Assembly: GCF_963855985.1 (NCBI RefSeq)
Contig: NC_087093.1
Coordinates: 11,229,501 to 11,293,500 of the forward strand
Direction: 5' to 3'
DNA from: Ostrinia nubilalis
Lineage: Eukaryota > Arthropoda > Insecta > Lepidoptera > Crambidae
Length of the DNA stretch: 64,000 bases
The notes under the pieces are model-generated. The model saw nothing but the letters and a program-made list of their open reading frames with translations, was not told where the DNA came from and searched no databases. The translations under genes and the position numbers were made by a program. Positions 48,901 through 52,530 of the stretch are shown piece by piece; the stretch's first letter is position 1, and each line of letters starts with the position of its first letter.

Positions 48901-50760
48901 AAGTGCCCACCACAAACAAACTTCAGTTGGTGTAACTTTTCAATAGGTACATATGCTAAGTCTTCTATGCCAGCATTTTTAACCCACATTCGACAACTGA
49001 AATAAGAAATACCTATTAGAAAAGAAAAAGAATAACAAACTGAAATTTATTCATCAACTAATTTCTTTTAGTATTGTTATGCAATTCATTTTCAGAGTAC
49101 GAAACAAAATACTGAAATTAAAAATTGGTTATGGTTATTTACTGTATGATTAAAAATATTAATCCCAGCCTTTAAGTTTACACAATCAGTAAAATTATCT
49201 TGTAATAAATGAGTGTTATTAGAAACTTACCGGTCAGAATCCAGAGGAAACCTACTCAAAAGTAAGGGTGATCCACCACGACTTCGCCTCTTATTACAAA
49301 TAACGCACTTCTTGTTGTTTCTACTCTCCATTATCAGTAGAAGCCTAAAATGAAATAGGTATTAATTAAACAAAGCCTATAATTTCTCTCCAACCAGTGT
49401 CAATGCCCTGGTTCATGCATTTACCAGTTTTGAAAGTACATTTACATTTTCATCACATAGGGTTGTTTTTAATGAAAAATAGATTTGTAATAGATCTAAT
49501 ATTTCAAGTAAGTAGATAACATACCCATTAAACAGAAAAGTAAATAAGATTTTAAACTTCTGTAGGTAGAAGTTGAAACACAGCTTATTTAAAAGAGTCT
49601 CTATCTCACAAAAAACATAACACTGAACAGCAAACTTTATCACGCCCGATACGGAGGAACTTAATCAACTCAACGTAAACGACAGAAAAGTTTATTTACA
49701 GTAATATTGCACCAAATCTGAGAAAATAACTTCACACGAATCAATTCGCCGGTTAAAAACTCAAACTCAATTGACAGACATTTTTTTTCATTTGTCAAAC
49801 TAACAATACTACCAACATAAGGACACTAACAATTATTTTTAGTATGGTGGTATTGATCCGCGGGTTCCCCTGCTATAGTGAAATCAATCCAAAATGCACT
49901 TTATTACTTAAGGGATAAGGTTGTATATCAATTGCTACATATAGAGACTAGTTTTTGTATGAGAAGTGTCTACCCACTGGTATACCTGCCTACTCGTACA
50001 TAATTATACCAATACCATAATACCAAGGGTTTATAATCTATGTTCTTTTTGGGCAAATTAAAACTGAGTTCTATGATTTATTAGCGTAATTTTAAACAAA
50101 CATTTCTCAATTCCTTTAAAGATGAGTCAAAATATTGACAATTGGGACAGGGCTATCAGTTCTACTTTCATTGTGATAAGATCGACATTGATAATGGAAG
50201 CTAATTAAATTATGTTTCCATATTAATTAACAAAAAAGTTACTAAGTATTTAATACTATTCACTAATCAATGAAAGCTTATAAAATAATGTTTATGATAT
50301 AAACTATTTGTAACAGATTGTTTTGTTGTCCGTGACGGTTCCTTTGTTATTCGCTTTGTTATTAAAATGTTGTGAGTGCGAAGATCACAATCTGACTCAT
50401 TGAAAATGAATGGGTTCTACTTACGAATTAACAAATCCCTAACGTCTCAATGTAATTCATGTTTGAAGTAAACATTTATAGCATCATTTCAATGCAATCG
50501 TATAATGTTACTAGTCGACCGCATTATTGTAGCACTATCTTACCTTGATACGTAACTAAGTAGATCGTTAATGACTGTGTGATATTGATTTCGTTTACAA
50601 ATGGTCACAAACATAAACAAGAATGACCGAGGGTTCGCTTACCTCCAGCCAAGATGCCATGTCGCACTGTGTAGTTGATGTCTTCGAAAGAAATGTTGAG
50701 AGAGTCCTCGACAAGGGATGTGGAGGTGGTCTCCTGCGACTCTGAATTTTCGCTGCCCAT
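6649..50760 (-). CDS. ABCG half-transporter, complete ten-exon gene (gene A)
   Basis: Ten coding exons join in phase to 1860 nt, encoding 619 residues and a TGA stop. Exons: 50760-50643, 36298-36181, 20132-19946, 13996-13851, 13481-13243, 9640-9530, 8642-8491, 8062-7876, 7463-7207 and 6993-6649, all with GT-AG introns. The nucleotide-binding domain comes first: Walker A GQSGAGKS (about 62-69), Q-loop YILQDD, signature LSGGQRKR (162-169), Walker B VIFLDE (182-187) and H-loop MHQPS (His219). A six-helix ABC2 membrane domain follows (about 340-619), with EHFNRWY and FSGFFLR. Domain order and length fit ABCG half-transporters, which dimerise to export lipids, sterols or pigment precursors; the substrate cannot be read here. 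LKLGNHVS recalls the ABCG1/ABCG4 branch. Introns 1-3 span most of the window and hold a nested transposase gene and several mobile elements. Confidence 0.93.
7207..7463 (-). CDS. gene A exon 9 (helices 3 to 5)
   Basis: It encodes [19 protein letters not shown], the conserved re-entry segment, then further helices ending [11 protein letters not shown]. Its position matches the six-copy exon region of gene B, but here it is single. Confidence 0.92.
7511..7660. repeat. dispersed repeat with TTATTGGAGGCAAATGGATT core
   Basis: A conserved block with AATTTATTGGAGGCAAATGGA and an AACCAGATG/GGAGGGCTGAT part recurs at 59517-59640, 59975-60060 and 62697-62870 in this window. It sits in intron 8 of gene A. 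The family name is not known to me. Confidence 0.6.
7876..8062 (-). CDS. gene A exon 8 (membrane helices 1 and 2)
   Basis: It encodes [14 protein letters not shown], then hydrophobic [15 protein letters not shown] and [17 protein letters not shown], the first two helices of the ABC2 domain. Acceptor TTTCAG, donor GTAAGT, phase 1. Confidence 0.92.
8190..8420 (-). repeat. dispersed repeat, copy 1 of 2 in window
   Basis: It contains ACCCAACCAGTGAAGGTTAA and GTCCCGGGGGAAAGTTAAAC. The same sequence occurs in the opposite orientation at 37080-37290. It lies in intron 7 of gene A and codes for nothing recognisable. Confidence 0.65.
8491..8642 (-). CDS. gene A exon 7 (pre-membrane linker)
   Basis: It encodes the linker [14 protein letters not shown] and [17 protein letters not shown], the amphipathic connecting helix typical of ABCG proteins. 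Bounded by TTTTCAG and GTAAGT, ending in phase 0. Confidence 0.87.
8965..9160 (+). mobile_element. Helitron-like non-autonomous element fragment
   Basis: It starts ACTAGCTTTTGCCCGCGGCT, contains ATCCGTTCAGTAGTTTTTGC and ends TTATAATATTAGTAGGAT. This layout is a very common lepidopteran repeat usually assigned to Helitron-like elements. Related pieces lie at 37785-37850, 39131-39312 and 48195-48460. Confidence 0.6.
9221..9320 (-). mobile_element. RTE LINE 3' end, truncated
   Basis: An (ATC)n tract is followed by ATAGGACGTCCACTGCTGAA and ACAATGGCCGGTTGGTGGCG. On the minus strand this is the RTE ORF end and 3' tail. About 100 bp remain. Confidence 0.75.
9530..9640 (-). CDS. gene A exon 6 (linker)
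   Basis: It encodes [20 protein letters not shown] and an acidic end. It is found between GTCCACAG and GTAAGT. It is too short to stand out alone; its phase (1 in, 1 out) fits exons 5 and 7 exactly. Confidence 0.85.
9690..9775 (-). mobile_element. decayed RTE LINE 3' end
   Basis: It is a diverged copy of the same tail (CATCATTTCAGATACAGGAC, ACTGCTGAACATA) with a short inverted repeat formed around ATCATTGGAGG/CCTCCGATGAT. It lies just upstream of gene A exon 6. Confidence 0.55.
9780..10724. other. intron 5 of gene A, no feature seen
   Basis: AT-rich sequence with no exon-like stretch. A GAGAGATGTTATCTGT near-duplicate occurs at about 10598-10622. The segment from about 10541 (GGGCCTGTTTCACCACTGGC) resembles ends of some lepidopteran transposons, but no partner end was found. 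Confidence 0.5.
10725..12300. mobile_element. large palindromic (foldback) element, 1.6 kb
   Basis: The left arm (about 10725-11450) is matched in reverse by the right arm (about 11572-12300), leaving a centre of about 120 bp. Matching landmarks are ATTGGTGGTGTCAA, AGTCCAGTC, CCTCGGAAACTATGCGTCC, GAGCAGATGCC and CATCAGCTTCAAATTTCAT. Identity is high in the inner 500 bp of each arm and lower at the outer ends. It lies in intron 5 of gene A. There is no intact open frame, and the exact ends and target duplication were not resolved. Confidence 0.8.
12301..12889. other. intron sequence between palindrome and exon copies
   Basis: No coding or repeat feature was recognised in this AT-rich stretch. 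Confidence 0.5.
12890..13065 (-). pseudogene. decayed second copy of gene A exon 5 (3' part)
   Basis: The order of landmarks follows exon 5: CGAAAGTCTACG, then GGGCAGATTAGGTT, a GCGCTGGTACTGAA piece, CTTCCTGCCACCACAG and TTTGCAAAATCGTCATC. It has insertions, including a block after ACGGAATTATG, and many substitutions, so it cannot be used as an exon. It is the oldest-looking of the three copies. Confidence 0.7.
13078..13222 (-). pseudogene. first duplicate copy of gene A exon 5 (3' part)
   Basis: This copy lies 165 bp from the real exon and keeps a good donor (GTGAGT). On the minus strand it begins like [10 protein letters not shown], but one extra base in the stretch equivalent to CAYTGS shifts the frame. 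The upstream part with the H-loop and a proper acceptor is missing, so it is probably dead. Confidence 0.75.
13243..13481 (-). CDS. gene A exon 5 (D-loop and H-loop)
   Basis: It completes SGLDSS (D-loop) and carries [20 protein letters not shown] with the switch histidine, followed by [19 protein letters not shown]. The donor GTAAGT is at 13242. Two decayed copies of its last 140 or so bases follow in the intron. Confidence 0.92.
13851..13996 (-). CDS. gene A exon 4 (signature and Walker B)
   Basis: It encodes [37 protein letters not shown] and VIFLDEPT. It is GC-rich compared with its surroundings. Acceptor GTCCCAG, donor GTATAG, phase 2. Confidence 0.93.
13997..16759. other. intron 3 of gene A, right part
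   Basis: No supported exon or gene. Open frames at 14375-14608, 14952-15149 and 15708-16001 are short, A/T-rich and lack motifs. A-rich runs occur at 15594-15650. Confidence 0.55.
16806..18364 (-). mobile_element. Tc1-like element, 1.56 kb, TA target duplication
   Basis: The terminal inverted repeats are CACACACCGGCAGATTTAGC and onward about 26 bp, with one mismatch, flanked by TA at 16804-16805 and 18365-18366. The size matches autonomous Tc1 elements. The minus strand carries the transposase remains at 17942-17111, now broken. Confidence 0.85.
17111..17942 (-). pseudogene. Tc1-like transposase, broken
   Basis: Two frames remain. The upstream one (17942-17673) encodes a basic region with [16 protein letters not shown] and [18 protein letters not shown], the paired-like DNA-binding part. 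The downstream one (17530-17111) encodes [20 protein letters not shown] and [20 protein letters not shown], the DNxRxH and PIEH region of the DDE domain. The expected SPDLNPIEH reads SLDKNPIEH, and the frame is interrupted between the parts, so activity is unlikely. Confidence 0.8.
18650..19110 (+). pseudogene. mariner-like transposase, heavily degraded
   Basis: Translation in shifting frames shows [29 protein letters not shown] and a terminal EGT-type GHFEHLL. These are hallmarks of a DD(E/D) transposase catalytic core and tail. Stops and shifts break it throughout. Confidence 0.65.
19576..19945. other. intron 3 of gene A, exon 3 side
   Basis: A minus-strand frame at 19884-19642 is open for 80 codons, but it lacks a recognised domain and a supported splice context. 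No other feature is seen. Confidence 0.45.
19946..20132 (-). CDS. gene A exon 3 (Q-loop)
   Basis: It encodes [25 protein letters not shown] with the Q-loop glutamine, [20 protein letters not shown] and a basic end. Acceptor CTTCCAG, donor GTTAG, ending in phase 0. The LTR retrotransposon lies in the intron just upstream of it. Confidence 0.9.
20133..21041. other. intron 2 of gene A, left of the LTR element
   Basis: No exon recognised. About 20490-20740 has a more GC-rich block (GGGGTTTAGG, GCGGAAGTCTAAGG) that may belong to a dispersed repeat, but it could not be assigned. Confidence 0.45.
21046..21313 (-). repeat. 3' LTR
   Basis: Same 268 bases as the 5' LTR by direct reading. The env-like frame runs about 37 bases into it before its stop at 21277. 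Confidence 0.93.
21277..22599 (-). CDS. env-like protein, N-terminally shortened
   Basis: The 440-residue frame has a heptad-like region (about 15-75, [17 protein letters not shown]), a cysteine-containing ectodomain, and one strong membrane helix near residues 370-395 ([18 protein letters not shown]). A basic tail continues through the polypurine tract into the LTR. This layout matches the second half of insect errantivirus Env proteins related to baculovirus F proteins. No signal peptide, furin-type cleavage site or fusion peptide is visible before the heptads. The first 15 or so codons overlap integrase in another frame and are probably not native Env. The front third appears deleted, so the protein is unlikely to work in entry. 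Confidence 0.75.
   Translation of the reverse strand: MIGTQALALQLKIISKKITLVSKMFDSFINISEQINNNSIIIDERLKQVESLLQNITSTQNDWTFSTYILGVYNIFISSFRTIFIRLSEIETALALSRVSILHQAIVNSTELLYHLKLISNSANLVYQPTESNLLNLEETICVKSYMKQDQITFILEIPLIDNYTYNYYKIYSLPIFQESQNVTLSIFPKFPYLLAKGLKYLPIVTPCRPLAAGDRFLCSTDNQALHNEPTCVEQLMRFSKDLTSCKQHQIQLEEVKLQQLNANNWILYSRLKGTLTKHCDSEVSKQSVFGTYIITIDEPCDLEIHGLQIHHRLYISSDAVEHVPVIHLPELPVNATLSGARALNMHGINLDEIKYMSYALKHSAAISASENETDTSYFTYFTFVLVLILFMLIVLIAFRKHVKILCKRNYRNTHKNETSDNFSLREGGVMHPSAPSALD
21314..21330 (-). other. polypurine tract
   Basis: The minus strand reads AGGGAGGGAGG directly before the 3' LTR, the expected primer for plus-strand DNA synthesis. It lies within the env-like reading frame. 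Confidence 0.75.
22553..23128 (-). pseudogene. integrase C-terminal part, out of frame with pol
   Basis: This 191-codon frame starts [11 protein letters not shown], which holds the third catalytic residue (Glu) of the integrase DDE triad. [16 protein letters not shown] and a basic C-terminal domain ([20 protein letters not shown]) follow. It is the natural continuation of pol but lies in another frame. Its end overlaps the env-like frame by 47 bases. Confidence 0.85.
23163..26249 (-). CDS. pol: protease, reverse transcriptase, RNase H and start of integrase
   Basis: The frame of 1028 residues from the first Met (open upstream into gag) has an aspartic protease DTGS motif at the start (residues 4-7) and a reverse transcriptase with YLDDIIVYS (near residue 416). 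RNase H carries [14 protein letters not shown] (near 563) and TDHRPLAWL. The integrase zinc-binding HHCC region follows (about 885-930) with the first two catalytic aspartates in FIDLFS and SSDPGTEF. The frame stops at 23163, before the integrase catalytic glutamate. Integrase continues in another frame at 23128-22553, so one small frame change separates the two parts. Whether this is a mutation of this copy or a sequencing error is unknown. Confidence 0.92.
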   Translation of the reverse strand: MMIDTGSMRSFFSPRIGYQYFSEFIRNEPFQVVSTHSSSIHDETMEIPLLPTFNSDKHHKFYLYDVDKRYDGLIGNDLLEQLEALIDLKNRVLRTKTACIPIINNNLNYDINLPPRSEKRVKLPVDQYSGDAILNYREFTDGVRMPSAIVNCRNGYASTIIQNTLDRPISYKITCPFKVNKFELTDIQVNTTQNMNDIEIDNLLEENLVKLRLDHTNDEERKKIYSLCHKYKDIFYCDQLPLTFTNKIKHQIRTKNEDPIHVKPYRQAPAQQAEITKQVEKMLKDNVIQESHSPWSAPVHLVPKKMDASGETKYRMVIDYRRLNDITIDDKYPLPNINDLFDKLGKSVYFSTIDLASGYHQIEVEKSDRQKTAFSTQNGHYEFLRMPFGLKTAPATFQRTMDNILRGLQGLHCMVYLDDIIVYSSSLDQHLEHLKSIFDRLRATNLKIQLDKSEFLRKEVLYLGHTITKNGLKPNDDKIDAVLNYPIPKTTTEIKSFLGLVGYYRRFIKDFAKVTKPLTSCLKKRNKIVINQEYTDAFNKCKELLTHAPLLQYPDYDKQFILTTDASNVALGAVLSQGQVGKDKPIAYASRTLSDTEARYSTIERELLAIVWAVKHFRPYLYGRKFVIYTDHRPLAWLNSLKDPNSKLTRWRLRLQDYDFDIVYKNGKQNTNADALSRIKVNALDSDNQSMKVNVSKKEKRIQKHVDKVVKKIEKLSSGSTIVISDSTSSEGSRQLGSEYPIPSSNNSDCVDEQSNNSQTIHSAKDTESQGIPILNEAIDNKPNQILVFERFDNELSVKNLSRDKQKVLEVHLPDNNAELVKQFLKEYIKPKTKYFIYFESDQLRRIFTDVIIKLFKKDVVQFYECTERVNYIEDEGEQKAIVIQYHEGKTCHRGIKETLIRIRRNHFWPNMQQTVSAIINACEACRKMKYDRKPIKPFLQLTKTQDSPFQEIFIDLFSIEGITYLTLIDAFSKLGQAIEIPSKSTSDVTRALMKYFSFYGIPKRISSDPGTEFNNELMKEFLNLHKD
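26312..27562 (-). CDS. gag-like protein of the LTR element
   Basis: The 416-residue frame begins [10 protein letters not shown] and has a capsid-like helical part (about 15-200) with [20 protein letters not shown] and [17 protein letters not shown], typical of gypsy-type gag. Residues about 245-325 are a low-complexity array of [13 protein letters not shown] units. The C-terminal part is acidic and tyrosine-rich. No CCHC zinc knuckle is visible, as in other errantivirus gag proteins. It would form the particle that packages the element's RNA. Pol follows in the -1 frame and its open frame overlaps the end of gag, which fits ribosomal frameshifting; the slip site was not identified. Confidence 0.88.
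   Translation of the reverse strand: MASPQIESVQITPIPNEMLRLIPFFNGDKKHLNLFLKKCEYVISRYRGGVEQDLYVYHAITSRLTENAAALLSEQENLTNWSELKEILTQHFGDPRSEACINIELESLKIRSNESYTDFCNRVQSTRSMLISKVNTIADESIRHAKITIYNNTALNVFLYNLPENLVRIVRLKAPSTLEAALSIVLEEVNFMDQYNMRSKMHSQPKPNNSFTPTQQKFSGNQPHFVSSNAFKPIIPPQFKFGLPPNQGYKPFQQYGNKPLQQFGYFKPPHQPGFRPPQQFGYRPPQQFGYRPPQQFGYRHPPQQFGYKPPQFGYKPQFGAQQAQQVQPPRMQLTDVSMRTATKPNNVNETNLNDLNYDEAEQSYYDQYYCEYPIDEYNNMYSEQYYPDFEETPEETQETEFQQDFHETASIKEQNR
27563..28261 (-). other. 5' leader of the LTR element, with simple repeats
   Basis: This untranslated leader contains tandem TTTATTTACTTTATTTCAA units (about 27820-27930) and ACACAATAAAAT units (about 27645-27700). Short frames here are shadows of the repeats. 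Confidence 0.6.
28262..28279 (-). other. primer-binding site
   Basis: Directly inside the 5' LTR the minus strand reads TGGCGCAGCCGTTCGGAT. It starts with TGG, complementary to a tRNA CCA end. A TGGCGCAG start is used by some insect gypsy-type elements that prime from a serine tRNA, but the tRNA was not verified here. Confidence 0.6.
28280..28547 (-). repeat. 5' LTR
   Basis: The LTR starts AGTTATGCATCCG and ends in GACT on the minus strand, with AGT/ACT at its termini. It carries the promoter and polyadenylation region of the element; no TATA box was assigned. Confidence 0.93.
28552..30862. other. intron 2 of gene A, middle part
   Basis: AT-rich with no exon, gene or clear repeat recognised. 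Confidence 0.55.
30989..31213 (+). pseudogene. hAT transposase fragment (middle part)
   Basis: The frame encodes [20 protein letters not shown] and SRYLMKDAL, matching the helical insertion region of BED-type hAT transposases. The BED finger and the first catalytic residues are absent. Confidence 0.75.
31454..31771 (+). pseudogene. hAT transposase C-terminal dimerisation region
   Basis: The frame encodes [20 protein letters not shown] and [20 protein letters not shown], the conserved C-terminal hAT dimerisation motif, then [24 protein letters not shown] replaces the usual SERLFS. The end is frameshifted relative to typical proteins. Confidence 0.85.
32049..33540. other. intron 2 of gene A, no feature seen
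   Basis: AT-rich intron sequence. The small open frame at 32327-32530 is hydrophobic but lacks homology or context. Confidence 0.5.
33541..33678. mobile_element. 138-bp MITE
   Basis: Terminal inverted repeats ACGCCCGTATTCACAAAC and its partner differ at one of 18 positions. No target duplication could be fixed with confidence. Confidence 0.75.
34126..34246 (-). mobile_element. RTE LINE 3' end, truncated
   Basis: An (ATC)n tract and CAGCCATAGGACGTCCACTG mark the RTE 3' tail on the minus strand, about 120 bp long. Confidence 0.75.
34250..36180. other. intron 2 of gene A, right part
   Basis: No gene was recognised. A short GGGTTCCGTACC repeat piece lies near 35863. Confidence 0.5.
36181..36298 (-). 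CDS. gene A exon 2 (Walker A)
   Basis: This exon encodes the [20 protein letters not shown] stretch with an intact Walker A lysine (about residue 68). It is bounded by TTTCCAG and GTAAGT. It is isolated between introns of 14.3 and 16.0 kb, so it is easily missed in annotation. Confidence 0.92.
36449..36584 (-). mobile_element. tRNA-derived SINE
   Basis: On the minus strand the head reads with an A-box TGGTGTAGTGG and a B-box GGTTCGATTCC inside CCCGGGTTCGATTCCCAGCC. A body with GAAATGATGAATTTTAATTT and an A-rich end near 36449 follow. The anticodon arm does not make a functional tRNA. It sits 150 bp upstream of gene A exon 2. Confidence 0.8.
36640..36975 (+). pseudogene. C-terminal end of a LINE ORF2 (R1/I-type)
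   Basis: A plus-strand frame encodes [20 protein letters not shown] and [16 protein letters not shown], the C-terminal C-x-C...H...C zinc-like motif of R1/I-type LINE ORF2 proteins. It ends [12 protein letters not shown] and a stop at about 36975. It was too short or interrupted to be listed as a long frame. Confidence 0.6.
37080..37290 (+). repeat. dispersed repeat, copy 2 of 2 in window
   Basis: It contains TTTAACTTTCCCCCGGGACA and ACCTTCATTGGTTGGGTTTT, the reverse complement of the repeat at 8190-8420. It may be part of the 3' untranslated region of the LINE fragment just before it. Confidence 0.6.
37946..38527 (+). pseudogene. C-terminal LINE reverse-transcriptase fragment
   Basis: About 165 residues match the thumb and post-thumb region of jockey/CR1-type ORF2 ([23 protein letters not shown]). 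The catalytic YxDD core is not included. The first 25 or so codons are unrelated flanking sequence. Confidence 0.75.
37946..38795 (+). mobile_element. 5'-truncated non-LTR retrotransposon with 3' tail
   Basis: The frame up to 38527 encodes the last part of a LINE reverse transcriptase: [46 protein letters not shown] 3' untranslated region with an (AC)n stretch near 38565-38605 follows, then a tail of TTGAATTT units near 38755-38795. Confidence 0.78.
39131..39312 (-). mobile_element. Helitron-like fragment split by the foldback element
   Basis: Read on the minus strand this has the GCCCGTGGCTTCGCCCGCGT start and a TTATAATATTAGT end. Its missing first bases (CTAGCTTTCCGCCC) are found beyond the foldback element at 41986-42005, so that element inserted into it. 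Confidence 0.65.
39601..39731 (+). mobile_element. RTE LINE tail with (GAAC)n end and target duplication
   Basis: The plus strand encodes the RTE end (GGCCTTTGTCCAGCAGTGGA) followed by GAACGAACGAAC units. ACTTTTTGCGG flanks both sides (39590-39600 and 39732-39742). The right arm of the foldback element shows the uninterrupted site. Confidence 0.85.
40315..40735 (-). mobile_element. RTE LINE 3' fragment, 420 bp
   Basis: The longest RTE tail in one orientation in this window. On the minus strand it covers the ORF end from the region of the CCACGTTTCCGAGTATTA stretch to the CAT-rich tail. It lies in the spacer of the foldback element and is broken by changes. Confidence 0.75.
42006..45029. other. 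intron 1 of gene A between foldback element and THAP gene
   Basis: No gene recognised. It contains a small perfect-looking hairpin (44049-44098) and a few TACCTACC simple repeats. Confidence 0.5.
44049..44098. repeat. short hairpin, 50 bp
   Basis: AGGTAATACGCTCATTT and its reverse complement, with three extra bases on one side, flank a short loop. It may be a tiny inverted-repeat element or a stem in RNA. Confidence 0.6.
45030..45035 (-). terminator. polyadenylation signal of the THAP transposase gene
   Basis: AATAAA on the minus strand lies about 50 bases past the stop codon at 45086, at a normal distance for a short 3' end. Confidence 0.5.
45086..47238 (-). CDS. THAP gene exon 6 (transposase core)
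   Basis: The 2153-nt terminal exon starts [20 protein letters not shown] (coiled-coil start) and holds a helix-turn-helix-like part (LTSLVKDVV to [10 protein letters not shown]), the RNase H-like core and the C-terminal region ending in TAA. No internal stop or shift. Confidence 0.9.
45086..49331 (-). CDS. THAP-domain P-element-type transposase (THAP9-like), six exons
   Basis: Six exons join in phase to 2793 nt (930 residues): 49331-49231, 48996-48752, 48530-48477, 48067-47915, 47443-47357, 47238-45086. All introns are GT-AG and short. The N-terminus is a THAP zinc finger: C9 and C12 (CVIC), W38, C62 and H65 (CGGHF), and Pro84 in AIPTL. The large last exon carries the P-type transposase core with likely catalytic acids in IFDEMALKK (about Asp349), TVCDQGSTN (about Asp442) and QDSLENLFG (about Glu672), plus [13 protein letters not shown]. 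Human THAP9 has the same layout and similar length. It lies in intron 1 of gene A on the same strand. No terminal inverted repeats were found, so it may be a domesticated gene or a P element with undetected ends. Confidence 0.88.
47357..47443 (-). CDS. THAP gene exon 5
   Basis: It encodes [15 protein letters not shown] and a lysine-rich end ([11 protein letters not shown]) that could act as a nuclear signal. Acceptor TTTCAG, donor GTAAGA. Confidence 0.65.
47915..48067 (-). CDS. THAP gene exon 4
   Basis: It encodes a Thr/Ser/Pro-rich linker ([18 protein letters not shown]). Phase-compatible and open; splice sites TTTCAG and GTAAGT. Confidence 0.65.
48195..48460. repeat. Helitron-like fragment in THAP gene intron 3
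   Basis: Sequence starting AACTAGCTGACCTGGC and ending near TTTATATTATTAGTAT resembles the dispersed lepidopteran element at 8965 in layout. It suggests the THAP gene has been in place long enough to collect insertions. Confidence 0.4.
48477..48530 (-). CDS. THAP gene exon 3 (54 nt)
   Basis: A very short exon ([17 protein letters not shown]) supported by phase and splice sites (GTTACAG, GTATGT) only. Confidence 0.6.
48752..48996 (-). CDS. THAP gene exon 2
   Basis: It encodes [17 protein letters not shown], the [14 protein letters not shown] motif with the last two zinc ligands, and the AIPTL motif. Acceptor TTTCAG, donor GTATGA. Confidence 0.87.
49231..49331 (-). CDS. THAP gene exon 1
   Basis: ATG at 49331 gives [20 protein letters not shown], holding the first two zinc ligands of the THAP finger. 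Donor GTAAGT, phase 2. Confidence 0.82.
49332..50642. other. upstream of the THAP gene, intron 1 of gene A
   Basis: No exon recognised. The first 400 bases upstream of 49331 presumably hold the THAP gene promoter if it is transcribed on its own. No typical core element was assigned. Confidence 0.4.
50643..50760 (-). CDS. gene A exon 1
   Basis: The start ATG at 50760 gives [20 protein letters not shown], a polar cytosolic N-terminus, then [10 protein letters not shown], the first strand of the nucleotide-binding domain. The frame is open further upstream, but this is the first Met next to a cytosolic ABCG-like start. Donor GTAAGC, phase 1. Confidence 0.85.
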
Positions 50761-51000
50761 TTTGTTGACACTAACACAGCACAAGGTAATTAGGACACGG
50801 AAACAGAACTTGTAACTTCCATTGCGCGGTTCGTGAACACAAAGGAGCGTAAACAAAGACGCGATCGGCACGCACGTGTGGCGCGGGCGGCACGGTGGCG
50901 CACTATGTGCCCAGGCGCAGCGCAGCTCGTCGCGGGCGCGGCGATGCTCGCTCGATTATCGGTCGTTCTCCCCCCACTTTGTAGACAGCTGTAGCGCTAG
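50761..51000 (-). promoter_or_regulatory. GC-rich 5' region of gene A
   Basis: About 50855-50965 is rich in CG (GGCGCGGGCGGCACGG, TCGTCGCGGGCGCGG) within an AT-rich window, directly upstream of the exon 1 ATG at 50760. It is the likely 5' untranslated region and promoter of gene A. The transcription start was not located. Confidence 0.45.
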
Positions 51001-52312
51001 CTCGACATATGATTGCCGTTATCGCAGAGACAGACAAAGACCAACACATGGCGATGCCGAAATCGTGGTCCTCTCTTCGGAACCAGTTTTATGGTGCCCA
51101 ACCACTGCTGTTTGCCATCAAAGTCTCCTTTGGGATTTAGGTTAAAATTAACTTTGAAGGGAACTTTCTATTTCTAAACCTACCTTAATCCATCGATATC
51201 TATGTGACATATTATATGTATAGAAGTGGAAGTAGAGTGAATTCAGATGGAAGAAAATTTATGAATTTCCACGTTTTCTTTACGAAAATTTATGATTTCA
51301 ACGTTTTTTTCAATATAAATTCAGAATTTCTGCGTTGTATCAATTCCTTCTTATTACTATCGGTTATGTAAACACAGAAAGACAAAATATGTTCATAGTT
51401 GCTAAACTCCTGTTCCTACATAGCGTTGTAAGTTACTCAGGCACTGCGTAAACAGTGCGTGGGCTTTCATTTCCGAGAATGGAGACTAATAATATCGAAT
51501 TCAGGAGACTAGTTTGTTAACAGTCCTTTACAACTTATGTAAATATTATCTCTCCTTTATTATTTACCTGTGAGTATTCTAATGACTAGCTTTTCCCCTT
51601 ATCAATACCTTTCTTAGTACCTAACATGAAATATTAGGATTCCTGTAGTCTCTACATTAAAAGGTAGCTCAACCGCAAGCTACCACCATCGCTACAGCAA
51701 ATAATGATCGAACTCGCGACCTTTGGCATAGTAGGCGGGTGCTCGAACCACTAGGCTATCACTAAGTAGGTACACGTCAAATAAAAGTTTATAGCTACGA
51801 ACCACAGATTTTTAGTAGCTACGAATCTGCGCCAGTAAAAATTGAAATAATTGCAATTTGGTTTTGGTTTGAAGATAAGATATCGTAGATGTAATATTCA
51901 CCCATTTTAGAATCTTTGTGAAAAAATTCATTTGAGTATATTTTGATTTTTTGATGTTAAAGTTTCAATTAAAGTAATTCGATTAATAATAATATTTTCA
52001 GAATATTTTAGCTCACGTTCTTGCTTTGCAAATATCTACGTAATGTAGAGTTTTTCTCCAGCATAATAAATACCTATCAAAAACGCAAAATTTTGGTTGA
52101 TATTCGTTAACCTCGATTAGCAACTGTATAATTATCTCATTGCACGTGTTTAATATCAAACTTTTAAGTCGATTAAATGATTATAATTTAATTTCAGCAA
52201 TTACAAAATATTCTAGATAAGATAAAACACTTGTTTAATGAACACCACATTGTCAATTGATTTAATTAGGCTTAGGAACGTTATGAATGGGTCATAAGTC
52301 ACAGTGATGTGT
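51001..52312. other. spacer between gene A and gene B
   Basis: No gene recognised. A tRNA-like stretch with GGCATAGTAGGCGGGTGCTC and CACTAGGCTATCAC at about 51700-51770 looks like a decayed SINE head. Confidence 0.45.
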
Positions 52313-52530
52313 CGTCATCATCATCATTAAGTCATATTATGAACATAGGCCACCCCCAATAATTTCCAGATTGACCGTGGTAGCAGCACATAAGTATTTT
52401 TTTTTTACTCTGTGTGATAGCAGCAGTTCTGCAACCTTTATGAGGTTATAAGTCCACCTTGTGGGTAGACGTCCCACGCTGCGCTTGCCGGTACGTAGTC
52501 TCCATTCCAGAACCTTGCTGCCCCGTCTGT
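52313..52530 (-). mobile_element. RTE LINE 3' end with internal insertion
   Basis: The RTE tail (CATCATCATCATTAAGTCAT, then CACGCTGCGCTTGCCGGTAC) is interrupted near 52395-52425 by an unrelated T-rich piece. Confidence 0.65.

Noticed and set aside
44640..49870. P-element-style terminal inverted repeats around the THAP gene
   Set aside because: Only short or same-orientation matches were found by eye; nothing convincing enough to define element ends.
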